Shown here piece after piece: positions 1-8,183 of a stretch of DNA of 64,000 nucleotides (the first letter of the stretch is position 1; every line of letters starts with the position of its first letter). This DNA is from an uncultured Clostridia bacterium (GTDB lineage Bacteria > Bacillota > Clostridia > Christensenellales > UBA1242), in assembly GCA_944381135.1 (NCBI GenBank), contig CALWJY010000001.1:1-64000 (forward strand), given 5' to 3'. The position numbers and the translations under genes were made by a program. The notes beneath the pieces are model-generated. The model saw nothing but the letters and a program-made list of their open reading frames with translations. It had not been told where the DNA came from and did no database searches.

Positions 1-217
1 TTTTTTGTCCTACAAATTGATTTAAATTATTTAAATTTGTTTTGTTTTAAGTTTATATTAAAATAACTTTTGTATTTAATTTACGGAATTTTGAGATAAG
101 TTAATTGAAATAAGTCATTTTTGTATAATATGTTTTGTGTTTTATGTTTTTGACAGAATTTTTAATTTGATTTAATGTGTTGATTTTTGTTTTGAAAGAA
201 GAAAGGAATATTATTTC
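1..217. other. AT-rich non-coding start of window
   Basis: No convincing gene is seen. The stretch is very T-rich. One arm of a 12-base inverted repeat lies at 151-162 (TGACAGAATTTT) and the other at 222-233, inside the last codons of the PIN gene. It may act as a 3' hairpin for that minus-strand gene, but the 59-base spacer makes this weak. Confidence 0.5.
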
Positions 218-934
218 TCACAAAATTCTGTCAGCTTTAATTTTTGTGTTGTCATCAACATAGTTTGCAGTGAAATGTTCAAAATCATTGGATATGATTG
301 GACCAATTGTTCCTATTGTGATTGGTTTTGGGACGATTATAAAATCGCTGCCAACTGCTTTTTCGCAATAGCCATTTTGAATGTTTATTTGAACAATTCC
401 GGCACTTCTGTCATGTTTACTGCGTGTTCTTACATTTTCTATGAAATCTTTCTTATTGGCAGTTAAAACCATTGCACCTTCAATTGAAGCTTCTGCCATT
501 ATGTAGGCATCATTGGTCGGAACGTAACTTTTTGCAAAAGCATTGTAGGTGGCTTTCATTGGTGCTGGGCACTCTTTGTCTTTATAGGTGTAAGGTTTGC
601 AGTATAGATTTGCGAGTTTTTCCGTTTTTGCAGATTTGTCATTATAGTTCACTATGTTGATGTCTGGAAAATAGCAATATTTTTTTATGAAGTTGCATAG
701 TGATGGCGAATGCTTGCTTTCTTGATAAACCGTGTTGACAATGAGAAGGCGAATTTCATCGGCTCTTACAATTTTCATCAGAGTTTGTAAATAGTCAGCG
801 TTTCTCTTTAAGAAATGGTCGTCTGATTTTTCGAAATCATAGTATGGATTTTTTTCCAAACATAAATCCAAATTTGTCAGCGCACGAAGAATGTCGGAGT
901 CTATGGCAATGTATATATGCTTATTTTCTTCCAT
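218..934 (-). CDS. PIN-domain protein, possible toxin ribonuclease
   Basis: Predicted 238-aa protein of the PIN nuclease type. The N-terminus has an AIDSDIL strand with acidic residues at about positions 11-14, a middle YQES segment supplies a Glu, and TNDAYIMAEA followed by a VLTANKKDF strand resembles the conserved C-terminal Asp region of PIN folds. PIN proteins usually cut RNA using Mg-binding acidic residues. The start at 934 is supported by a strong AAAGGAGG site. It overlaps the upstream 50-aa gene by 14 bases, as toxin-antitoxin pairs often do. About 60 residues follow the PIN core, longer than simple VapC toxins, so a general RNA-processing role is also possible. Confidence 0.65.
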   Translation of the reverse strand: MEENKHIYIAIDSDILRALTNLDLCLEKNPYYDFEKSDDHFLKRNADYLQTLMKIVRADEIRLLIVNTVYQESKHSPSLCNFIKKYCYFPDINIVNYNDKSAKTEKLANLYCKPYTYKDKECPAPMKATYNAFAKSYVPTNDAYIMAEASIEGAMVLTANKKDFIENVRTRSKHDRSAGIVQINIQNGYCEKAVGSDFIIVPKPITIGTIGPIISNDFEHFTANYVDDNTKIKADRIL

Positions 935-1073
935 GTTTGCCTCCTTTAATTTTCACATTGTTGTTTGCGATAAATTCGGCAAATTCTTTGTTTTGCTCTG
1001 AATATGACTTATGTTCTTTTTTGACAATTTCATCATTCTTGGCAAGTTCTTCAAAAAACTCTTTTTCTGTCAT
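921..1073 (-). CDS. small charged protein upstream of PIN gene
   Basis: A 50-aa lysine- and glutamate-rich protein beginning MTEKEFFEELAKND and ending GGKHGRK. The start at 1073 is chosen because AAAGGAG lies six bases upstream; an in-frame ATG at 1121 lacks such a site. No family is recognised. Its 3' end overlaps the PIN gene by 14 bases, implying co-transcription and translational coupling. By position it could be an antitoxin, but no DNA-binding motif is visible. Confidence 0.5.
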   Translation of the reverse strand: MTEKEFFEELAKNDEIVKKEHKSYSEQNKEFAEFIANNNVKIKGGKHGRK

Positions 1074-1219
1074 GCTTTCTCCTTTTGTTTGAATTTTATC
1101 ATTAATTTGCAGTTTTGTCAATATGGTTTTTGTTGCATCAAAATAACAAGAAGATAATTAAATTAATAAATTTTTAGAAAATTTAATTCCTTAGTTTTTA
1201 TGATTTTATGCAAAACGGT

Positions 1220-1738
1220 TTAATTTTCAAAGGTGCCAGAGGATTTGTTTAAGTCAAAAAGTAATTCAATGAATGATGGCTTATATTTGATGAATTTTCC
1301 AGATTTTAAAAAGGTTAAAATTTCTTGTTTGCTTGCCCGTTTGACATTTTGAACTTCGTTGTCCTTGAATGTGACATCCGAAAGTTTTATGTCTGCTTTT
1401 TTAATGAAAATGTCATCAAAACCGGTGTCAAACGAAATTGTTAGGGCAGGGCAATCTTGTGAAAAATCGAGATTGAGCCCAAGTTCTTCATTTGTTTCTC
1501 TTTGAACAGCGGATTGAGAATCTTCACCACTTTGAACACATCCACCGAGAGATATGTCCCACTTGTTTGGGTTGCTTGATTTGTTTGAAGAGCGTTGTTG
1601 GATGAGCATTTCATCTTTTTCATTGAAAATGCACAAATGAACAACAAGTCGGAAAGTCCCGTGTGGGCATTTTTCACCGCGACTTATTGTTTTTTCAATT
1701 TTGTTTCTTTTGCAATCATATAAATCAAATTTTTCCAT
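1220..1738 (-). CDS. Nudix hydrolase, IPP-isomerase-like subgroup
   Basis: A 172-aa protein with a complete Nudix box at about residues 66-88: a Gly, the Glu of SGED five residues on, then RETNEELGL, fitting GX5EX7REUXEEXGU. The N-terminal layout (LYDCKRNKIEKTISRGE, then PHGTFRLVVHLCIFN) is that of Idi/YfcD-like Nudix proteins. These hydrolyse or isomerise diphosphate-linked substrates in the cytoplasm; the substrate cannot be read here. AAAGGA upstream supports the start. It stands alone on the minus strand between the PIN pair and the penicillin-binding protein. Confidence 0.85.
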   Translation of the reverse strand: MEKFDLYDCKRNKIEKTISRGEKCPHGTFRLVVHLCIFNEKDEMLIQQRSSNKSSNPNKWDISLGGCVQSGEDSQSAVQRETNEELGLNLDFSQDCPALTISFDTGFDDIFIKKADIKLSDVTFKDNEVQNVKRASKQEILTFLKSGKFIKYKPSFIELLFDLNKSSGTFEN

Positions 1739-1912
1739 GCGTTTTTCCTTTGTGTTTTGATTTTTGCTTTTGAAATCAAGTTTTGTGCTGATTTTTCAAT
1801 TTTGTTTCTTTGCCAACTTTATTTTCTTTAACATAAAAACATCTTAACTGATTTTCAAAACAAAAGTCAAGATTTTTAAGTTTTAATTGTTTTAATGCTT
1901 GTTTTTGCCGTT

Positions 1913-4168
1913 TTAAATATACCACTTCTCTTTTGGCTGAGGTTTTGGGGCGGTGCGTTTGAGATTGAATGTCTTTATGTCAGACAAGGCATTTTGTGTG
2001 TCTGAGTCCTCTGGGGTGGAATAGGACGCCACAATCTTCAAGGCGCACTCGTTTTCTGGAAAGTTTATGCGGAGTTTCAGTTCTCCACTTTTTTCTTTGA
2101 TGTTTTGATATGGAATGTTGTCTTTGAAAATTTGATATGTCAGATGTTTTTGTGCGTTGAGTGACAGCACAATTTGTCCATCTTCCACGCTTGCTTCGGC
2201 GCTGATTTGGGGTTTTTGTGAGAAGTTTTCAGACACCTCGTTTGGCATATTGAACCTCGAAAAGAGCGCTGTTTTTGTGAAACGCTCTGGGGCATATGGG
2301 CTGGCAAGCACAAGGCGGTGATTTTCTTCAAGTTCCAACGCGTCAATTTTTGCAGTGGCAACAGAGGACGGAACTTCAAATTCAGTCTTCTCATATTTTT
2401 GACTTTGCACAAATTTTCGCACCACCTCTGTTGGTTGATTTCCGCCCACAATTTGAACCGCGTCGTTGGATAAATTTCCAAACCAAACACCAATCACTTC
2501 TTCTGGAGTGCAAGAGATGTTGTAGGCATCCGTGTTGCCAGAGGTGTTTTTCTTGCCAACAGTTCCGGTTTTCGAGGCAATTTCGGTGTTTGATATGGAA
2601 GAAAGTTTGCGCGCTGTGCCGGTTTTGGCGGTTTCTTGCAGGATGTTTGTCATGAGATAGGCGCTGTCTTCCCTCAGCACCATGTGAGGCTGAGGTTTGT
2701 GGACATACACCAATTTGCCGTCACTGTTTGTTATGTATTGCACAAAGGTGGCAGGAGAAAATTCGCCTTTGTTTGAAAAAGTGGTGTAGGCGGAAGTCAA
2801 ATCCATCAAATTGACGCCATATGTCATTCCGCCAAGTGCAATGGCATAACTGTCATCTTTTTCGTCAAATTTTATGCCCATTTTTTCGGCATATTGCTTG
2901 CCTGTGTCAATTCCAATGTAGGAAAGCACCTTTATGGCTGGAATGTTGACCGAATTTTTCACAGCGTCCGTCACGGACAAATATCCCGCATATTTTTTGC
3001 TGACATTTGAGGGGCTGTAGCCTCCAATTGTGATTTTTTCATCCAAAATTTGTGTGTCGGGACTGATGACACCTTCATTGAGCGCAGGAGCATACACCAA
3101 AAGCGGTTTGATGCAGGATGCTGGCTGTCTTTGGCAGTCCAAAACTTTAAAATTGCTGTTTGCAGAATAGGCGCTCACTCCAAAGGTTTCTGCGTCAATC
3201 ACAATTCCCGCGTTATCAGCATTTTCTGCTTGGCACGAGGTAAGTGCATTTTCCAATTCTGTTTGTTTTGCTTCATTTTGATAGGTGTGAATTTGAAACC
3301 CGCCAATTGCAATTTGTTTCGGCGAAAGTTTCAAAATTTTTGACGCTTCATCTATGGCACTTTGGGAATAGGAATTGATTTTGCTGTTTGTGTTGTGTTT
3401 TTGAACATCCAATTTGAGAGGTTGATTTTGCGCTTGAATTTTCTCACTTGCCGAAATGAAGCCATCTTTTTCCATTTCGGAAAGCACCAAATTTCTGCGA
3501 GTGAGACAATTTTCCGGATTGGTGATGGGAGAATATTTGCTTGGGCTTTTAATGAGCCCTGCAAGGACGCAACTTTCATCCAAGGACAATTCGCTGGCGT
3601 TTTTGTTGAAATAATATTCACTTGCGCTTTCAAGACCATAGCAATTGTTACCAAAAAAGATTATGTTTAAATAACTTTCTAAAATTTCATCCTTGTCAAA
3701 AGCTTTCTCCAATTTTTTTGTCAGAGCAATTTCTTTCAGTTTTCGTTCAAAGGTTTTTTCGCCACTTAAATGGGTGTTTTTGATGAGTTGTTGGCTTATT
3801 GTGGATGCACCTTCTTTGAGACTGAGGCTTTTGAGGTTGTTTAGCATTGCGCCAGCCATTCGCTTATAATTCAAGCCGTGATGATGATAGAACTCTTTGT
3901 CCTCAATTGAAATGAAGGCGTTTTTTGTGTTGTCGCTTAGCGTTTCAAGTTTGCAAAAATCGCCATTAAATTGGTTTTCTTCGTCAATTTTTTTGTTTTC
4001 GAAAGAATAGACATCAATGGAAAGAGACGGACTTGTCAGTGCCTCTGTGTTGAGCGGAATTGATTGAAATTTGATGAGGTTGATTCCAACATATCCACCC
4101 ACAAACACTGTTGCAAAAACTCCAAGCGTCAAAAACGAAAACAGACAAAATTTGACAAATTTCTTCAT
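1913..4168 (-). CDS. class A penicillin-binding protein (glycosyltransferase-transpeptidase)
   Basis: A 751-aa bifunctional peptidoglycan synthase. An N-terminal membrane anchor (about 7-30) precedes a GT51 glycosyltransferase with EDKEFYHHHG (catalytic Glu about 89) and ASTISQQLIKN. The transpeptidase has SCIK (Ser351, Lys354), SVN (406-408) and KTG (533-535). It polymerises lipid II and cross-links stem peptides outside the membrane. A C-terminal extension of about 150 residues after the transpeptidase may be a beta-sandwich. No normal Shine-Dalgarno site is placed before the ATG. A CATAAT box ends six bases before it, and the short interval to divergent miaB suggests back-to-back leaderless promoters. 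Confidence 0.93.
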   Translation of the reverse strand: MKKFVKFCLFSFLTLGVFATVFVGGYVGINLIKFQSIPLNTEALTSPSLSIDVYSFENKKIDEENQFNGDFCKLETLSDNTKNAFISIEDKEFYHHHGLNYKRMAGAMLNNLKSLSLKEGASTISQQLIKNTHLSGEKTFERKLKEIALTKKLEKAFDKDEILESYLNIIFFGNNCYGLESASEYYFNKNASELSLDESCVLAGLIKSPSKYSPITNPENCLTRRNLVLSEMEKDGFISASEKIQAQNQPLKLDVQKHNTNSKINSYSQSAIDEASKILKLSPKQIAIGGFQIHTYQNEAKQTELENALTSCQAENADNAGIVIDAETFGVSAYSANSNFKVLDCQRQPASCIKPLLVYAPALNEGVISPDTQILDEKITIGGYSPSNVSKKYAGYLSVTDAVKNSVNIPAIKVLSYIGIDTGKQYAEKMGIKFDEKDDSYAIALGGMTYGVNLMDLTSAYTTFSNKGEFSPATFVQYITNSDGKLVYVHKPQPHMVLREDSAYLMTNILQETAKTGTARKLSSISNTEIASKTGTVGKKNTSGNTDAYNISCTPEEVIGVWFGNLSNDAVQIVGGNQPTEVVRKFVQSQKYEKTEFEVPSSVATAKIDALELEENHRLVLASPYAPERFTKTALFSRFNMPNEVSENFSQKPQISAEASVEDGQIVLSLNAQKHLTYQIFKDNIPYQNIKEKSGELKLRINFPENECALKIVASYSTPEDSDTQNALSDIKTFNLKRTAPKPQPKEKWYI

Positions 4169-4198
4169 TTCCTTATTATGTGTCTAAATTCTCCAAAA
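4169..4198 (-). promoter_or_regulatory. possible leaderless promoter of the PBP gene
   Basis: Reading the minus strand, TTGTAT, an 18-base spacer, then CATAAT, then six bases (AAGGAA) and ATG. The geometry matches other putative leaderless starts in this window. AAGGAA directly abutting the ATG is too close to serve as a normal Shine-Dalgarno site. The match is moderate because the -35 is weak. Confidence 0.4.
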
Positions 4199-4211
4199 AT
4201 ACAAAATTTTC

Positions 4212-4246
4212 TTGCCAAAATGACTTTATTTTTGTATAATATGCAT
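4212..4246 (+). promoter_or_regulatory. leaderless promoter of miaB
   Basis: TTGCCA at 4212-4217, a 17-base spacer, and a perfect TATAAT at 4235-4240. Transcription should start near 4247, which is the A of the miaB ATG. No Shine-Dalgarno sequence is possible in this spacing. An alternative ATG lies at 4241, immediately after the -10 box, so 4247 is preferred. Confidence 0.7.
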
Positions 4247-5365
4247 ATGAAATATTTTATCGTCACTTATGGATGCCAAATGAATGTGCACGAATCGGAA
4301 AAACTCGCTTCAATTTGCGAGAAGATGGGCTATACCCTTGCGGACAAGCGCGAGGATGCCGACCTTATTGTTTTCAACACCTGTGCCATTCGTGAGGGCG
4401 CGGAAGACAGAGTTTTTGGAAATGTTGGGGCTTTGAAAAAGTTGAAAAAACAAAAGCCTTCGCTCATCATTGCTGTGTGCGGATGTTCGACACAAAAAGA
4501 AAGCACGGCAAACCGCATCATGCGAACTTTTCCTTTTGTTGACATTGTGATTGGCACTTTCAATTTGCCAAATTTTCAGCACTATGTTGAGGCGGTGAAA
4601 ACGGGCAGACAACTTGAACTTTTCAGCGAGGGCGACATTGACGAAAGCATTCCGTATAAGCGCACAAGCGGGGACAACGCGTGGGTGAACATCATGCAAG
4701 GTTGCAACAATTTTTGCACCTATTGCATTGTGCCATATGTGCGCGGAAGAGAGAAAAGCAGGCAAGAAGAAAACATCTTAAACGAAATTCGCGAGATTGT
4801 TGCTGAGGGGAAATATAAAAAAATCACGCTTCTTGGGCAGAATGTCAACTCCTATGGCAAAGATTTGACGCCAGCGGTGCCATTTTCCAAACTTCTGCGT
4901 GATGTTTGTGCCATTCCGGGAGATTTTAAGGTTTCTTTCATGACCTCTCATCCAAAAGATTTGACGGATGATGTGATTGACGCCATTGCTGAAGAGGACA
5001 AGGTTTTGAAGGAAATTCATCTTCCAGCGCAGAGCGGAAATAATCGAATTTTGGCACTTATGAACAGAAAATACACGCGTGAGAAATATTTGGACATCAT
5101 CCGAAAAATTCGCGAAAAAATGCCAAATGCAAGAATAACATCAGACTTCATTGTTGGGTTTCCGACAGAGACGGAAGAGGAGTTTAAAGACACCATGAGT
5201 CTTGTTGAAGAGGTGAAGTTTGACGGAATTTTTGCCTTTATGTTTTCTGCGCGCGAGGGCACAGTGGCAAGCAAAATGGACGGGCAAATTCCGCAAGAAG
5301 TCAAACAAAGGCGTGTCAACGAACTTTTGGCACTTGAAAAGAAAATTCAGGAAGGGAAGAAATGA
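4247..5365 (+). CDS. miaB: tRNA-2-methylthio-N6-dimethylallyladenosine synthase lacking TRAM
   Basis: A 372-aa radical-SAM methylthiotransferase that adds the ms2 group to i6A37 of tRNA. The N-terminal domain carries Cys10, Cys46 and Cys80 for one FeS cluster, and the radical-SAM motif GCNNFCTYC supplies Cys153, Cys157 and Cys160. Family members are normally about 430-450 aa and end in an RNA-binding TRAM domain. This one stops right after the radical-SAM domain, at LALEKKIQEGKK. Its stop overlaps the mutS start (ATGA). The partner enzyme gene miaA lies downstream. The start at 4247 fits homologues (KYFIVTYGCQMN) and the promoter geometry. Confidence 0.93.
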   Translation: MKYFIVTYGCQMNVHESEKLASICEKMGYTLADKREDADLIVFNTCAIREGAEDRVFGNVGALKKLKKQKPSLIIAVCGCSTQKESTANRIMRTFPFVDIVIGTFNLPNFQHYVEAVKTGRQLELFSEGDIDESIPYKRTSGDNAWVNIMQGCNNFCTYCIVPYVRGREKSRQEENILNEIREIVAEGKYKKITLLGQNVNSYGKDLTPAVPFSKLLRDVCAIPGDFKVSFMTSHPKDLTDDVIDAIAEEDKVLKEIHLPAQSGNNRILALMNRKYTREKYLDIIRKIREKMPNARITSDFIVGFPTETEEEFKDTMSLVEEVKFDGIFAFMFSAREGTVASKMDGQIPQEVKQRRVNELLALEKKIQEGKK

Positions 5366-7989
5366 GCGAAACAAAAAAGGTGGCAAGCGTCAAAGAGCCA
5401 TCACCAATGATTAAACAATATCTTCAAATCAAAGAGGCATACAAAGACTGTGTGCTGTTCTATCGTTTGGGAGATTTTTATGAACTTTTCTATGATGACG
5501 CCATTGAAATTTCCGAAGTGCTTGACCTTGCTTTGACGGGCAAAAACTGCGGAATGGACGAGCGTGCGCCAATGTGTGGTGTGCCATATCACTCTGCCGA
5601 AAGTTATATTGCCAAACTTGTGTCGCTTGGATTTAAGGTGGCAATTTGTGAGCAGACGGGCGAAATCACAAAAGGCTCAAAAGACCCTGTGAAGCGTGAA
5701 GTTGTGCGCGTCATCACGGCGGGAACGGTGACGGACGATGTCATGCTTGAAGAAAACAAAAACAACTTCATCATGTCCATATTTTTGGCAAACGACAACC
5801 TTGCAGTTGTTTGGTGTGACATAACAACAGGCGACTTCAATTTGTGCCATTTTGACGGCGGGCTTGAGAGCAATTTTTCAGACCTCATCAACCGCGTCAT
5901 GCCATCGCAAGTGATTGGAAATTCCAGCGCAAAAGAGTTCTACACATCTCTTCCAATTCAGAAACTTGGCGTATATCCAAGATTTGAGGAATATTTGGAA
6001 TATGCTTTCGAACAGGACAAGGCAAAAGACAACATCAAAAATCAATTTGGCGAAAATGCACTTAATGTTTTTGAACTCAAAAACAAACAAGACATTTCGG
6101 CAATTGGCTCGCTTTTGGAATATTTAAGTGAGACGCAGAAGCGTTCGCTTAAAAACATCACAAAAATCACCAAAATTAAAAACGACAAGTTTATGACCAT
6201 AGACATGAACACAAGGCGAAATCTTGAACTTGTCGAGTCCATCCGCGAGCGCAAAAAATATGGTTCGCTTCTGTGGCTTATGGACAAAACAAAAACCAGC
6301 ATGGGCGCAAGATTTTTCAGGTCGATGTTCGACCAGCCATTGCAAAATTCAACAGAAATCAATGACCGTTTGGATGCGGTTGAAGAGCTTTCCAAAAACC
6401 TCATTATGCGTGACCGTTTGAGCGAAGCACTGTCAAAAATTCGAGACATAGAGCGCATTTGCGGAAAGATTGCCTTTGGAAATGTGACGCCTGTTGACCT
6501 TCTCAGTTTCAAGACCTCACTTGCAGAAATTCCAAACTTGAAGCAAGTGCTTTCAAATGTCAAATCCAAACTTTTGACATCTTGCAGAGATGGCATGGAA
6601 GACTTTGGCGAAATTGTCACACTTCTCGACAACGCCATAGACCCAAAAGCGCCAGCACTCATGAAAGAGGGAAGATATATCAAGGAGGGTTTCAACACAG
6701 AACTTGATGAACTTCGCCACGCAAAAGAGATTGCCAAGAAGCAATGCAAGAAATTGGAAGAGTTGGAAAAAGAGCAGACGGGCATCAAAAACTTGAAGAT
6801 TGAAAGCAACAATGTGTTTGGATATTACATCGAAGTCAGCAAAGGGCAGACAGACCTTGTTCCACTTCGCTATGTCAGAAAGCAGACACTCACAAATGCC
6901 GAGCGCTACACGACGCCAGACCTCAAAGAAATTGAGGACAGAATTTTAAATTCAGACGAAAATGCCATCAAATTGGAAGAAAAGTTATATAAAATGCTGT
7001 TGGAATATTTGTGCAACTATCTTTCTTCTTTCACAACTGTGGCAAAAATGATTGCACAGGTGGACGCGCTTTTGTCTTTGGCAACTGTTGCAGTGAAATA
7101 TAATTTCTGCAAGCCTGTCATCAACAGAAATGTCAAAAAAATTGAGATTGTTGCGGGCAGACATCCAATTGTCGAGAATTTCGCAAAAGAGGGGTCGTTC
7201 ATTGCCAACGACACACTTCTTGACTGCGACGAAAACAAGATGATGATCATCACCGGACCAAACATGGCGGGAAAAAGCACATACATGCGTCAAGTGGCAA
7301 TCATCACATTTTTGGCACATATTGGCAGTTTTGTTCCAGCAAAAAGCGCCGAAATTGCCATAACCGACCGCATTTTCACGCGTGTGGGCGCAAGTGACGA
7401 CCTTGCTTTTGGGCAGAGCACTTTCATGGTGGAGATGAGCGAGGTTGCCAACATCCTTTTGAACGCAACTGACAAGAGTTTGGTTGTTTTGGACGAAATT
7501 GGACGCGGAACTTCCACTTTTGACGGGCTTTCAATTGCATGGGCTGTGGTGGAATATATTTGCAAGAACCTAAAATGCAAGACACTTTTTGCAACACACT
7601 ATCACGAACTTTCCGAACTTGAGGGGCTTTTGCAGGGTGTGAAGAACTATAAAATCACTGTCAAGGAAATTGGAGACACTGTGGTGTTTTTGCGTAAGAT
7701 TGTCAGAGGTCATGCAAGCAAGAGTTTTGGCGTGGAGGTTGCCAAACTTGCAGGCGTTCCTCAAAAAGTGATTGAGCGCGCAAAAGAAATCAGCATCAAC
7801 CTTGAAAAAGTCAACGAAAAACTTGATATGAACATTTTTGGAGAGGATGAAGAAAAGCGCAAGGCAGAGAAGATGAACAAAATCGGTCAAGAGGTGCTTT
7901 CAGTGCTTCGAGATTTGGACATCAACCGCATGTCGCCAATTGAAAGTTTTGAGGTGCTTCAAGATTTGATTGAGCGTGCAAAAGGCTGA
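5362..7989 (+). CDS. mutS: DNA mismatch repair ATPase MutS
   Basis: An 875-aa full-length MutS. The N-terminal mismatch-recognition domain has the FYRLGDFYELF motif containing the Phe-X-Glu mismatch wedge, followed by connector, lever and clamp domains. The ATPase has Walker A GPNMAGKST at about 632-640, Walker B VVLDEIGRGTS and the ATHYHEL switch. It binds mispairs and recruits MutL. It overlaps miaB by four bases (ATGA), so translation is probably coupled, and the two share a transcript. A 194-base gap with its own Shine-Dalgarno site separates it from mutL. Confidence 0.98.
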   Translation: MSETKKVASVKEPSPMIKQYLQIKEAYKDCVLFYRLGDFYELFYDDAIEISEVLDLALTGKNCGMDERAPMCGVPYHSAESYIAKLVSLGFKVAICEQTGEITKGSKDPVKREVVRVITAGTVTDDVMLEENKNNFIMSIFLANDNLAVVWCDITTGDFNLCHFDGGLESNFSDLINRVMPSQVIGNSSAKEFYTSLPIQKLGVYPRFEEYLEYAFEQDKAKDNIKNQFGENALNVFELKNKQDISAIGSLLEYLSETQKRSLKNITKITKIKNDKFMTIDMNTRRNLELVESIRERKKYGSLLWLMDKTKTSMGARFFRSMFDQPLQNSTEINDRLDAVEELSKNLIMRDRLSEALSKIRDIERICGKIAFGNVTPVDLLSFKTSLAEIPNLKQVLSNVKSKLLTSCRDGMEDFGEIVTLLDNAIDPKAPALMKEGRYIKEGFNTELDELRHAKEIAKKQCKKLEELEKEQTGIKNLKIESNNVFGYYIEVSKGQTDLVPLRYVRKQTLTNAERYTTPDLKEIEDRILNSDENAIKLEEKLYKMLLEYLCNYLSSFTTVAKMIAQVDALLSLATVAVKYNFCKPVINRNVKKIEIVAGRHPIVENFAKEGSFIANDTLLDCDENKMMIITGPNMAGKSTYMRQVAIITFLAHIGSFVPAKSAEIAITDRIFTRVGASDDLAFGQSTFMVEMSEVANILLNATDKSLVVLDEIGRGTSTFDGLSIAWAVVEYICKNLKCKTLFATHYHELSELEGLLQGVKNYKITVKEIGDTVVFLRKIVRGHASKSFGVEVAKLAGVPQKVIERAKEISINLEKVNEKLDMNIFGEDEEKRKAEKMNKIGQEVLSVLRDLDINRMSPIESFEVLQDLIERAKG

Positions 7990-8183
7990 GTTTTTAGGAA
8001 GTGCAAAGCAAATTGACATGGCAAAATGTATGAAGTTTAACCATTAGTTTAAGCATTAATGAAAGGAAAAAGTTAATCCATTTTGATTTTTGGACACAGA
8101 AAAAGTTGATGTCGAATTTTCAAAAGAGAAAACAAAACAGACGCATGGCATTGAAACTGAATTGCGTTTGAAAAGGAGGAAAC

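Noticed and set aside
151-233. 12-base inverted repeat around the PIN gene end
   Set aside because: Perfect arms but a 59-base spacer and AT-rich sequence; could easily arise by chance and has no second copy.
5365-5560. Frameshifted TRAM domain after miaB
   Set aside because: All three forward frames after 5365 were read; only the mutS N-terminus makes sense, and no TRAM-like sequence appears.
6042-6812. 256-aa antisense ORF inside mutS
   Set aside because: It is a reverse-frame shadow of a highly conserved coding region, Ser-rich as such shadows are, and has no ribosome-binding site.
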